Positions 23,343 to 35,050 of a stretch of DNA of 64,000 nt are shown here, one piece after another (the stretch's first letter is position 1; every line of letters starts with the position of its first letter). This DNA is from Populus alba (taxonomy: Eukaryota > Streptophyta > Magnoliopsida > Malpighiales > Salicaceae). Location of the stretch: positions 2,604,001-2,668,000 of the forward strand of contig NC_133295.1 of the NCBI RefSeq assembly GCF_005239225.2, read 5' to 3'. The translations under genes were made by a program, and so were the position numbers. The notes beneath the pieces are model-generated. The model had not been told where the DNA came from. It did no database searches and saw only the letters and a program-made list of their open reading frames with translations.

Positions 23343-24587
23343 TAATACTCGAGGTTCGAATGCTTCAGTGTCTGTAGAATTCCTCTTCCCCTTCTGTAAA
23401 TAAATCTTAGTTCACTTGTTTTATTGTAAAAATAAGAGAATAATCATTAGTATTGTACTTTGTTGGAATCAACTTTAAGGAACATTATATAGTGTATCTA
23501 TGTATTTTTGCATCTATGATCTATCCATCAACTATTAATTGCTTATGTTTTTCTGATGGTGGATTCCTACATGGCGTTTGAGATCATCCACCTACATGGA
23601 CAGACAAACAGGGACGATCACCAGACGAACAACTGATAACACTGTCCAAAGCGTGCGAATCCTGCGTCATCGGATATGAGGATCCTTGTAGGTGGATTCT
23701 CAAGAAGTAACAATTTTCCGTTGGCGGACTAGACCTTGCCAACTCCAAACAACAATGAAACAAATAATACCAACATTAATGATTAAACGTTAATACATAT
23801 GCACAGAGATTTGATATACAGCCATCATATCACTATGGGCCCCAAAGACCAGCAAGCGGCCAGAAAAATCAAGTGCAACTGTGGAAGCCTGGATTATGGC
23901 ACGTCATATCCATGTTAAATTATTACTAGAATTTGTTTTTTTTTTTTGCATGTACGATCGAGACTAATACAGAGATTGCGTTCTGAATGATCAAGAAGCT
24001 AGTAAAACTGAGTAGACTATCCACCTTTTAAGTCATGAACTAGATGAAAATTTGCACAGATTCAATGCTAGTAAGCATTGGCTCGTAGGATGTGTTTAAC
24101 ACTTCACTCAATAAAAAAATAATGTTAACTTGTCAAAAGCTTCCTAACCTTCGATCGAGCTGAGATTTTGTTGGGAATACTATTATTATCTGAATCGAAC
24201 ATGAAATGATCATTAAATCAGGAAAAAAAACAATACGTCGAGACTAAATTGAAACAAATAACAGATAGCAGGGAGTGCGCTTGCAACGAGTTGAATGATT
24301 TTTCTTTTTTATTGGGAAAAATTTAGGTGATTATAGATGACATGGAGCTTTTTTCTTTCTTTCGGGGTATGACCAGCAGGCCGGAAGAGAATTTTTATGG
24401 AGGATACGATTACAGTGTGGGAAATCTTGGCATATCCTTGTTGTTTCCGGAGATCGAGGGATATGGATTAAGATATCAGAGTTTGAATTTGAGCAGGATT
24501 GTTATGGCTAATAGTTCAGTTGATTATAAATTTACATACAAAATCCAAATAGAGCTTCAAATATATATAAAGTGCGCCTAAACTGTA
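23343..24587. other. DUF247 gene 1 3' flank and unassigned DNA
   Basis: After the likely 3' UTR nothing is recognised. An open frame at 24327-24581 starts with a non-ATG codon (its first ATG is at 24341) and has no known motif, so I do not call it a gene. Confidence 0.4.
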
Positions 24588-24589
24588 CG

Positions 24590-26170
24590 TTGCAATTCAA
24601 AGGAATAAGAAGACAAAAGATTCACTAAAAGGGCCAAAAAGTGACCTGTCAAAAATCTAAAACTTATTTTTTTTCCCCCAACTTGATTAAGAGAAAAGAC
24701 TATAAATGCTTAAATAGGTCAAAAACATATCTTTACAAGAAAGAAAAATTATAATCCTCATCAACTGCTTTGTTTTTAGATAGAAGCATGTTGCAATAAC
24801 ATTTAATTATTGTACCAAAGACAAATAATTAGTTCTTCTCTTTATTAATATTATGTCATATCAATACTCCTAAACATGTCATGTATAAAAATTAAAGTTA
24901 GTGATTTGATTGCTTATATAAAACTTGCATATCTCTATTTTTTTATAACATGTAGTGCAAATAATATATTTGTTACTTGCCATGTAAATATGAGTATTAT
25001 ACAACAAGTTCTTGAAAGCTGCTTCAAGAATTCAATTAAAATTTAATTAAATTATCTTATCTCAAAATAATTATATGCTTATTAATTAATATATAATATT
25101 CAATCGTCCCATCATGTGGTCCATGACTTTAAAAATTAAGATTAAGTTCTACTTATAAATAAGATGACCTCGACGATGTGAAAATATCAACAAACATTCA
25201 TTCTCATATGCAATATTTTCTTGTTAACTTGTTCATAAAAATGCACAAAATTCTTCATTTAGATCCTTCATAATCTTTTTAGAATTGATTTGAACCAACT
25301 AATTACAATCAATCTCAATCTAATTTAAGAAAATTTCATATATTTTATTCTTCTTCTTTTTCAATGAACTTTGTATCATATTTTATAATAGCCTCTCTAT
25401 AACCAAAATTATACTAGGTTTGTTAACAAGAAACTAAAACTAATCAAATATTTTATTTTGTAATCATTTTTTTTCTTAAAATAGATACATAAGGAGGGGG
25501 TGGGTTATTATAACAATCGATTGATTTGATGAACATGTTTATTTGAAATATTTGTTTTCTAATTAAATCTCATGTTGTGTTTCAACTAATATATATATAT
25601 TGTGTTGACTTGGAATATAAAATGAAAACACAACTAAACCTTTATAAATTATTATTTTTAGGACTATGAAAATTTGTTAGTTAATCAAGATATTACTTAA
25701 CCGATAAATTAATAATTTATTAATTTATACATTAATTAATAAAAAGTTAATTTATTAAGGTATTATTTATTTATTTATTTCCAAAACATTGAAATTAATA
25801 CATATATCATGTATTGTTATGTATGAACACAATCTAATTTTCAAATTACGAGTTATTTATTATATCAAAGGCAAATGATTAGTCATTGTCTATATTAATA
25901 TTATGTCATATCAATTTTCTTAGCATGACCGGCATGTAAATGAAAATTAGTGACTTGATTGCATATATAATCTTGCATATCATAAATTTTTATCAAGATA
26001 TTTTTTTTTTTTCAAAATATTGAAGTCAATGCATATATCATGTATTATTATATGTAAACACTACTTAATTTTCAAGTCAAGAATTATTTATTGTATCAAA
26101 AACAGATAATTAGTCATTATCTTTATTAATATTGCATCAGATCAATCCTCCTATCATGTCCTATATACAT
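24590..26170 (+). repeat. Dispersed 1-kb repeat array, block B
   Basis: Direct duplicate of 16438-18022 (see there), offset about 8.15 kb. Unit starts are near 24810 and 25862, a period of about 1.05 kb. With block A it brackets DUF247 gene 1. Confidence 0.8.
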
Positions 26171-26239
26171 CGTACACCGGTATGCTTTTAAGTTTGCTTT
26201 GATTAGACAAAGAACCATACTAACCGTAGTCTTTAGCAC

Positions 26240-26485
26240 CTCCATGCAGCGATGCAGATAAGGAATTCAAGAGTTGAATTCAAAGAAAAATACTACCATT
26301 TTTCTAGTCAAAACTGGAAATGCATTAACATCTGAAATGGGCCAAATTTATTAAGAGCCCTACTCCTTTTAGGCCAGGTTAACAACGTCCTAGTTGAACA
26401 CTAAACCCTAACGTAAGGTATTTTAGGAAATCTCGCATATCTCAAAGATGGGAAAGACAAAAGGTGTCTCGTATCAGTTTTAGCC
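26240..26485 (+). repeat. Relic of the promoter-like module
   Basis: This is a diverged copy of the DNA downstream of SFT2 (compare 10360-10640). TGGGCC (26338-26343) and AAACCCTAA (26403-26411) are kept, but the TATA word is deleted. The ATG at 26448 is followed after 11 codons by TAG. Confidence 0.7.
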
Positions 26486-27047
26486 ATATGTGTGGGATCC
26501 TTAATGATTACAATAACCTAAATTCCATGCGAGAAGTAGTGTGTAATATGCATGAACAATGAATTTATGCTTACAGAGAATTTATGTTTCTGTCCTTTGA
26601 AAAAATTCACAATAAACTAGTATGCAAAGGTAAAATATATTTTCTTGGTGTTTATTTATCAATCTCAAATTATTTTGAAACATCTTGATGTTTTCAAAAA
26701 CTTAATTTTTACATAGTAAAACTATTTGATTATCCTTTAAAAAAAAAACACTTAACTATTATTTAAAGGTTTTTTTATATTTTTATTTTTTAAGCACATT
26801 ATAATGACTCAATTGCTCTTGTAATCAAAATTTACCTACAACGGTTTATTCATCATTTCACAATTTTTTTTTCATAATAGTTATTTGATCCAAGGGGCAA
26901 TGAGGTATTTTGAAAAAAATAAAAAAAAACTACTCACTTTGCTCCTTTCTAACAGCACATGCAGCTGACTATGATCAAAACTGTTGTTCTGTTGCATCAT
27001 TCAAATTGTATTGGTATCATCTTTCTCATTAGATGACACATGTCGTC
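26486..27047. other. Unassigned AT-rich DNA
   Basis: I see no gene or element here; it borders the solo LTR. Confidence 0.4.
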
Positions 27048-28731
27048 TGTCACACGTCACCCGCGCGCGACAATCAACTAGTGATTTTTGTTCGTTTTGC
27101 TTGATTGAAAGTTGCCACCTAGTATTGATTGAAGATTTAGGAAACCTGAATGTATTAGTCTTTATCAAAGATTCATAGATCGGGAACTGGTTGTGACTAG
27201 AAAAGATATTAACACTCCTAATACACCCCACATGAGATAAGCTGCTTCACTGCTTCACGGTTCAATATAATTTAAAAATTTAAAATATTAATCAAATTCT
27301 TAAAACTTTAATAATCAATTATTAAATCCCTAAATATATAAAAACAAGTTTTTATATTTTCATAGGAAATACAACTTGATTTTATTTGTCCTTAAAACAC
27401 TTTACCATATTCAAATTAAAACATTTAAGTCTTTTTTCTTTTGTTTTTATTATTTTGGTCCTTTTATTTTAACATTACAAGAAGACCTACATAAAACAAA
27501 AAATACAAACACACCCCCACTAACATCACTTTTTACTATGCTCAACTCACACATCACTTTTACATATTACAAAATATCAAAAGTTCAAAATAAATCAAAA
27601 CTAATAATCTAAAATATACACAGCAACATTTGAAAATTACAAAAAAAACTTCAGGAACAGTGCTAGAGAATTCTGGGCAGCTTCCGTGACTGTGGGACAG
27701 TGGCGGCGAGTCTCCTCCACGCGCCGCCGCAGGAAAGTCCAACAAGCAGGGGGGCTCTAGAACAATTTCCTCCTCTCTTCTCTTCCCTGCCCATGGTGGC
27801 AGCCACCGTTACCTGTGAAAGAAAAAAAAATGCACAAGCAGTCGGTTGTTTTTTAGATCTGTCATTATCTCCCTCTGTTCATGCTTTCTTCTTCTGGGTT
27901 CAGCGCCGCTGTTGCGTGCTGCCGTCTGGATGGTTGAATATCGGAGAAGTGGTTGGTGGCTGGAGGCGGACAAAACTTAGATCTGTGGGCGCCGCTGTGT
28001 CTGGCTGCCACTAGAGGCTCCGATTCGGTCTGGGCGAGTAGTCGATTGGCAGTGAAGGAGATCAGCTGCTGCTATTGGAAGCCGAATCAAAAGAGGGACC
28101 TGGTTCAGTCACTGATGGAGAAAAAGAAAAGGGAAATCGGGGCCGGTTTTTTTGGTTGGTTTTTGGCTAAGGATAGTGGGGATAAACCGAAAACGGGGTC
28201 AGGGGGCTGAGAGTTTGCAGTGAGGGAGAGAGTGTCCGGCCGGCCGGTTTCGTGGGTTTCTCTCCGGTTTCACTTTGCCCAAACCAAGGGGGAAAGGGGA
28301 AACCAAAAGGGAAAAAAGCTGGTTTGGGTAGTCTGTGGGGCTATGGGTTTCTCCCCCCTTTTTTAATTTTACTGTAGCTTAGTATTTATAGGAGAAAATT
28401 TGCTAGGTTTCAAACTGGTCCCCTCAACTCTTTTTTTTTTTTTCAATTTTTGATTTTTTTCTTATTTTTTTTGTATTTTTAAAACGAGTAATATCAACAT
28501 CAACTTAAAAAAGAAAAATCAGTGATTTTAAAATTAACGCGTTAAAAGTTGAACACGTTCAAAATACCTTCAAAAATTTAAATTATTTTGAGATGGCGTT
28601 GAAAATGCTAAAAAACGATGCAAATATATCAAAAATATATTTTTTTTGGGTTTTTCGTTGTTTTTTTTTGCTATTTTTTTATTTTTTAAAAAAATTTATC
28701 AAAAATATAGATAAAAAATTGGGTAGCAACA
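27048..28731 (-). mobile_element. Diverged solo LTR, related to the LARD family
   Basis: Read on the minus strand, the block starts with TGTTGCTACCCAA (28731 leftward) and ends in a diverged copy of the LTR 3' end. The reverse complements of cttacctcaggtagggtgtg and of the tag-ccc-gaa region are seen at 27130-27245. The flanks tcgtc (27043-27047) and ttgtc (28732-28736) could be a decayed 5-base target duplication. A GC-rich hairpin-like stretch (about 27700-27735) parallels that of the intact LTR. No internal region follows on either side. Confidence 0.75.
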
Positions 28732-29631
28732 TTGTCAATGGTCCTCCAATTAGGCATCAACATCTATTTTTTCTCTCTCTCCTCCTAAAAATTCACATCC
28801 GACCTTTCAAATTTGCATATCAGCCCTTCAATTTGTTTTTCGTTGGATTTGAACCCTTCTTTTTTTATTTTTATTTGTTTTATTTTAATTAATTTCTAAA
28901 AAAAAAATTTCAATTTTATCTTCCTTTAATTTTTTTAGTTTGTCAGATTTGGTTCCCATTCTTTTTATTGTTTTCTTTTTTTTATTTGAGATGGTTTTTT
29001 AATTTGATTTTTTTTAAAATTTCACCCTCTTTTTTTTCTTTCAGAGTTGATATTCATTCTTTTTATTGCTATTTTTTTACTTTGGTAACCCTTTTAGATT
29101 AAGATTTTTTTATTTCATTCTTCAACATTAAATTGGTTGAGAATTTAGTTTTTTAATTGAACCTGGATCTGAATCAACTATTTATCATTAACTCAAAATA
29201 ATTGGAACATGTTACGTAAAAAAATTCATTTCAGTGGACTTTGTATCATATTTTGTGATAGTCTATCAAAAAAAAAAAATTATAATCTCTATGTTCATGA
29301 GCAACGGGTGCATGTCAACCTAAACATATTAAGATTTAAGGGAATAAGAAGAAAAAAAAATTCAACGATAATTGAGGATATTTTATTTTGATAAAATCAT
29401 GATATTCAAGTAAAAAAAATTGAAGTGATTGAATGCTAGATTATTTATCCTTGCATGATTTTCAACATGTATGTGCCATTGTTGTGACCAAATCTGGTCT
29501 GATTTGGAACCCAGGTTGTTGGGTTCAATTTTATGTGTTATTCGTGTTTTTTCATTTTTTTATGTTTGATTTGTTTTGTTCAAGAATTTTTGGTTTGCGT
29601 TTTTAGAGGTGTTTAATATATTTTTTTACTT
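28732..29631. repeat. Degenerate T-rich DNA with a dispersed-repeat fragment
   Basis: 28790-29150 resembles the T-rich repeat at 18721-19450. 29170-29345 matches 16265-16450 (cagtggactttgtatcata, atgttcatgagcaac). No gene is seen. Confidence 0.45.
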
Positions 29632-30066
29632 TGGTTTTGTTTTTGGGTTGTTTTCAAGTCAAACTAGGATCTTTTATTCTGTTTATGGTTAAACCAAAAA
29701 TTTCTAGTCAACTCAACTAGGTCAAGTAAAAAAAAAATTAGGTCAAAAGGTCTTATACCATGTTTAGTTTGCTATTTTTTTTGTTAAGGGTATTTTGGGT
29801 TTAAGTATGTATTTAGCAAACACCCCTTTGACCTATTTACTTGACCTATTTTGTTATTTTGGTTTTGTTTTTGGGTTGTTTTCAAGTCAAACCAGGATCT
29901 TTTATTCTGTTTATGGTTAAACCAAAAATTTCTAGTCAACTCGGTTGGGTCAAGTAAAAAAAAATTTAGGTCAAAAGGTCTTGTACCACGTTTAGTTTGC
30001 TATTTTTTTTGTTAAGGGTATTTTGGGTTTAAGTATGTATTTAGCAAACACCCCTTTGACCTATTT
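29632..30066 (+). repeat. Tandem duplication, 228-bp unit
   Basis: Two head-to-tail copies, starting near 29632 and 29860 (offset 228 measured at ttttgggttgttttcaagtc), each end in agcaaacacccctttgacct. The copies differ at only a few bases. Confidence 0.9.
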
Positions 30067-30383
30067 TGGATAGTTTTATTTTAGAGAAAATTTTTTCTTA
30101 CTGAACAAAGCCCTAAAAAAGTATCCTTCTACAAGTACTGAACTTAAGCTCTATATTATGAAAAATTTGAGAGAGAAAAAATATTTAAAACCAAATCACA
30201 ATACTAGAAAATAAAATGAAGAAGAGTGTCAAATTATATCAAAACAATACAGAATTAATCAACCTCAAACACTATTCTCCAACCTTTTTTTATAGTGAAT
30301 TTTAGGAATCAAGTGATGATAGAATTCATATTAATAGCTTTTATTAACCTTCATAAGTCAGAATTAAGCATGAATATTTTTTT
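30067..30383. other. Unassigned intergenic DNA left of the LARD element
   Basis: I see no gene or repeat. It ends in the target duplication ATTTA (30384-30388). Confidence 0.5.
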
Positions 30384-30718
30384 ATTTATGTTGCTACCCA
30401 ATTTTTGACCCATGTTTTTGATATATTTTCAAAAAATCCAAAAAATTGAGAAAAACAAAGAAAATCCAAAAAATATATTTTTTTAATATATTTTCGACAT
30501 TTTAGCATTTTCAACGTAGTCTAAAAAAGAATTTAAATTGTTAAAAGATTTTCAAAACGCGTTCGACTTTTTCACGCGTCATTTTTAAATCATTGATTTT
30601 CCGCTTTTGAGTCGACGTTGATATTGCTCGTTTTCAAAAAATACAAAAAATAAGAAAAATCAAAATTTATAAAAAGAAGGAAGTTGAGGGACCAAGTTGA
30701 AAAACCTAGCAACATTTT

Positions 30719-30730
30719 GCCTATAAATAC
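30719..30730 (+). promoter_or_regulatory. LTR TATA box
   Basis: The word gcctataaatac precedes a pyrimidine- and C-rich downstream region, as expected for the U3/R border. The same word lies near 38831 in the 3' LTR. Confidence 0.6.
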
Positions 30731-31945
30731 TGGTCTTCAACTCACATTCAAAGGGGGGGGCAATTTTGACAACTTCAGAAAAAATACAAACCTAACCCTA
30801 AACCCATTTTTTCAAGACAAGCCGCCCCCCTTCCCTTTGGTTTGAATTTTTTTTCCTGTAGCCGCCGACCACAAACACAACCCAAAGAGAGCAGCCCCCA
30901 GCCGGTTTGAATTTTCTGCTTCCCCTTAGCAGCTAAACAAACACAGCCCCCTCCCCGGTTTGAATGATTCTCCAATCCCCAGCCGTTCCTTCATCCCTCT
31001 CTTCCTCCGGTTTCCCCAGCCAATCGCCGATCTGCTCTCCATTCGACCCCCAGCGGCGGCAGCAGCAGCGGCGGCGTCCATCTCTGCTCTCACTCTTCTC
31101 AGCCGACAACATAGACGCCTCCACCACCAGCAGCCCTCTTCCCTTCTCAATAGCAGCGCCTCCCAACTCTGTTCCCAATTCCCAGCCAACGAAAGCCAAA
31201 AAGAAAGCCATAGCCGATCCCCCATCACCAGATTTTTTTTCTTCTTCTCAGCCACTTCACAGCCCCCCTCCCCCATCGGACTTTTGATTTTTTTTTCTTC
31301 CCCTTGGTTCTGATTTTTTCAGACCACGCAGCCATCCCATTTCTTCTTCTCCTCCCCACATCTCCCAACGCCAGCTCTCCTCTCACCGGTCACCAGAACT
31401 CATCTTCAGCAACCAGATCGGCCTCCAGCAGCGCCGTCTGCACCCGAAGCAGAGGAGAAGAGGAAACCCAGCGCCCACCGCGGCGCAACCAGCAGCTCCG
31501 GCACCACCGAGGCCACCGCCAGTAACCCACCAAGCAGCAGCAAGGCCAGCCACCGCTGTTCCTTTTCCCCAGCAGTGTCGTTCCCCCTTTGCAACCGCCG
31601 TCCTCCAACCGCAGCAGCTCCTCCCCACGGACCCGATCTGCTCACAACCGAGGAAACATCTCCACCGCAGCTGCTCCCCGTGCCCAGGAAACACTTCTTT
31701 CTCTTCCACACCGAAGTCTTCAAGCACTGGCAGATCCGCCAGCTGAAGAAGAAAGAAGACCGGGACAGACGCCACAAAGGAGAAAGATAACCGGAAATAA
31801 TAGATCTAAGAAACAAAACCAAGTAAAATCAACTGGCTTGTGTTGTTTTCTCCTTTTGCAGGTGACGAGGGTCATCACCACCGGTAGAAAAGTGAAGAGG
31901 GGAAGGGGTCGATCCAGCTCCCCCATGTTTCTGGTTTCTTCCCGC

Positions 31946-32003
31946 GGCGGCGCGTGAATCCACGCGCCGCCAGTGACGGTGGCGCGTGGGAAGACGCGCC
32001 ACC
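31946..32003. repeat. Twin GC-rich hairpins in LTR
   Basis: GGCGGCGCGTG/CACGCGCCGCC (31946-31956 with 31961-31971, 4-base loop) is followed by GGTGGCGCGT/ACGCGCCACC (31978-31987 with 31994-32003). Both stems are perfect. The same pair is in the 3' LTR near 40060-40117. Confidence 0.85.
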
Positions 32004-32612
32004 ACTGTTCCTACTGTTCCTGAAGGGTTTCCCAGCACTGTTATGGATTGTTTAGGGACTGTTTTGTAATTTTAATGTGTTTTAATGTAATTTGTTAGTT
32101 TTTGATTTTTTGTAATTGATATCTTGTAAATATGGATGTAAAAGAAAAGAAAAGAAAAAAAAAAAGAAACAAAAATAGTGGAAGTGTATGTTTGGGTTGT
32201 TTGTATTTTGTTTCATTTATTTATATATATTTTTTTAATGATAACATTGCAAATATATTAAAGAAGAATTTAATATTTTGATCGGATCTCGGTTAAGAAT
32301 TATTAACTTATACGTAAGTGATATTTCTAATTTCCGATGAAAAGACAATTATTAAAACTTCTTTAACACATCAAATTCGCGAAGCAGCTTACCTCAGGTA
32401 GGGTGTGTTAGGGGTGCTAATACCTTCCCTAACCACAACCAGTCCCGTACCTGCGAATCTCTGACAAGACCAGTACACCCGGTTTCCTAGTAGCCCGAAA
32501 TCAATTACTAGGTGGCGACTCCAACGAACCAAATTCAAGCAAACTACAAACAAACGAGAAAGATCGCCAGCCGATGCCGCGCGCTGAGATTTTTTTTCGG
32601 GGTGCGACAGAA

Positions 32613-32630
32613 TGGCGACTCCACTGGGGA
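32613..32630 (+). other. Primer binding site of LARD element
   Basis: TGGCGACTCCACTGGGGA starts three bases after the LTR end. It begins with TGG, the complement of the tRNA CCA tail, and resembles the tRNA-Arg-type primer site described for Ogre/Tat elements. The exact tRNA was not checked. Confidence 0.7.
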
Positions 32631-34533
32631 AGGTACTGTTTCTGACATTATTGGACTAAGCTTTGTGTATTTGATGTGTTTAAAATTTTGCATTTTTATC
32701 TTGTTAATATTTTTTCCATGCATTTTTTAGAATTGTCTCATGCATCACCTGTATTTATTTTGAAAAGCACACACAAGCTTGTAGGTTAGGTGGGGAACTA
32801 GCGATCTGCCCTAAGACTATTGGTCAGGGTTCAGATGCGTGAAACACCCAACTCATATCTGAGTGCCTGCTTGGTAATGGTGGGTATACGTGCCTTAACC
32901 ATTCCTTGCAACGCCCCCATACTGTCTTTACTAAGAACGTCACTGGGCAGATATGAGACCCTTTTGAGACTAGATAGAAAACCTACCCATGTTCACATAA
33001 TGAATAGAACCTGTCCTTAGGTTGTATGTGCTATTGTTTTTTGCATAAGGGCAAACCCTTCTTGAAGCATCTTGAACTCAAGACTTGTGGGTGACACATT
33101 GGCCGTTGCTCCGAAAATTTTCATTGTAGAGTTTGGGCAAAAATCACGATTCTTGTCCATCATACAAGAGTTACGACCATATTGTCACCTCTCGAAGGGT
33201 GAGTTCATCATATAGATTACATATTCATACATTTATCATACATGAACCGGGTTGAAAGGTAGGTCCCCCGCACAAGCTGTGCTGCAAGTGATTGGAGAAA
33301 AATGATGGAGGTGAAGAAAGATGTCAGATAGAGGCTCATTATCAGATTAAGGTTGAGAGCATTAAATGTGAAGTAGCTGGACTCAGATCTGCTCGAACAA
33401 GTGTTGAGCATCAAATGGAAAGAGAATATCTGCACAGTCTTCTGTGGGAACACTGCTTGTTCATATCTAATTGAAGCTGTATCTCCTGTTTTTCGTCATG
33501 AACAAAAGCAACAACGCCTTTAGTCATCAACTAATGACAACTCTGGTTCTTATCCAGTTGCATTGTTAAATGTTCATCGCCTCCACATCATCTAATGGAA
33601 CCAAACAACTACCGGTCTCCTGTACATGGCGCATTAGTCTTCTTGGAAGCTGCCCTAATTATGAGCTCAATTCCATTTCAGCAGCAAGATGGTCTGAAAA
33701 ACAATGATTAAACACTGAACTTCAATGTGGCAGAACTCTCTCTACAAAAATCAATTTATGGTTCTGCAAATTGGGAAGGCAAGAGGGGATTTATAAGTTG
33801 CATATGCCACAAATATTTCTCTCATCAGTTTCAGCATGGAGACATCTTAGTACATTGAAGATCCAGACCTGGTCTGAAAAATACGAGCAAACTTCAAACT
33901 TCAACGTAGCAGAGCTCTTTCGACAGGAATCTGTTTGTAGATCCGCAAATGGGAAATCCAAGAAGGAATACAATAGTTTCAGATCAGCTATGATTTTCCT
34001 CCAACAGTGTTAGTATTAAAATGCAAGAGTAGAGAGAAGAGACATGCCTAGACTGAAAAACATGAAGAAGACTGAAACTTTAACAGAGCAGGACTTCCTC
34101 TATAGGTGTTTGTTTGCTGCACTGTCAGTGAGAAATCGAAGAGGGGACAAAGGAGTTTTAGATTCATCAGGTGCTCTTCCAATAGAGACAATGTGTGATT
34201 CCACACGTCGGTAGTGGCAATACTACAAGTTTCTGGGCGCTGCCAAGATTACCAAGCTGTTAGAAAGTTTTCCAACAGTCCTCAACCAACCACAACAACA
34301 TTGGAAGATTGAAATGATGCTGTGAGGATTTGCTGAAAAACAAGCTATGAAGAGAGGAAAGATTGAAGGATCTGCCATGGATTCCAGAACAATGATGAGA
34401 GGTGAATCAGGAGATGACTTTGACAGTGTGAAACTTTAATTATGTGGTCTAGCCAGGTCCCACGGTAGCATCAATTGCTCAAATGTCTTTGCCAAGATGG
34501 GACATTCCTCTACCACTTAAGTTTGTCGACCAA

Positions 34534-35050
34534 CATCTGCCAGATTCCAGAATTTTGCTTGACTCCGACAAATCCCATGCAACTACCATTTTCTAGGTGG
34601 TATAATCCAAACAAGAGATGCGATGTCATGGTGGGGTCCTCGGCCATTTCAATGGAATAGTTGCAAGAATTCAATTGAATAGTTGTCATGTGAGTTTATG
34701 TGCCAGCATCTGCCAGATTCCAGAATTTTGCTTGACTCCGACAAATCCCATGCAACTACCATTTTCTAGGTGGTATAATCCAAACAAGAGATGCGATGTC
34801 ATGGTGGGGTCCTCGGCCATTTCAATGGAATAGTTGCAAGAATTCAATTGAATAGTTGTCATGTGAGTTTATGTGCCAGCATCTGCTAGATTCCAGACTT
34901 TTGCTAGACTCCGACAAATCCCATGCAACCACTGTTTTCTAGGTGGTATAATCCAGACAAGAGATGTGATGTCATGGTGGGGTCCTCAACCATTTCAAGT
35001 GAACAATTGCAAGGATTGCAAGAATTGAGTCTGAAAGTTGGTGAGCAAGA
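34534..35050 (+). repeat. Tandem triplet, 173-bp unit
   Basis: The phrase catctgccagattccag (catctgctagattccag in copy 3) occurs at 34534, 34707 and 34880, an exact 173-base spacing. Copies 1 and 2 are nearly identical and copy 3 is more diverged. Confidence 0.9.

Larger units (their letters stand above)
30389..32609 (+). repeat. 5' LTR of LARD element
   Basis: 2,221 bp, nearly identical to 38504-40719; the differences seen are mostly one-base indels in short runs. It has a TATA box (cctataaatac, about 30719-30729), a C-rich transcribed part full of open but non-conserved frames, and GC-rich hairpins at 31946-32003. It ends in GGGGTGCGACA. Confidence 0.95.

Noticed and set aside
24327..24581. 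Possible 84-codon gene
   Set aside because: It does not start with ATG, has no known motif and no supporting splice sites or neighbours.
27700..28210. Two open frames in GC-rich DNA, possibly a gene
   Set aside because: They lie inside the minus-strand solo LTR and have no recognised domain.
30780..30810. Telomere-like aacctaaccctaaaccc in the LTR
   Set aside because: It is too short for an interstitial telomere array and lies just after the LTR TATA box in both LTRs.
30926..32038. Several overlapping open frames of 70-150 codons in the LTR (and again at 39046-40152)
   Set aside because: They are on both strands of a C-rich LTR, rich in Pro/Ser/Arg/Gln by composition, match no family, and are duplicated only because the LTR is.
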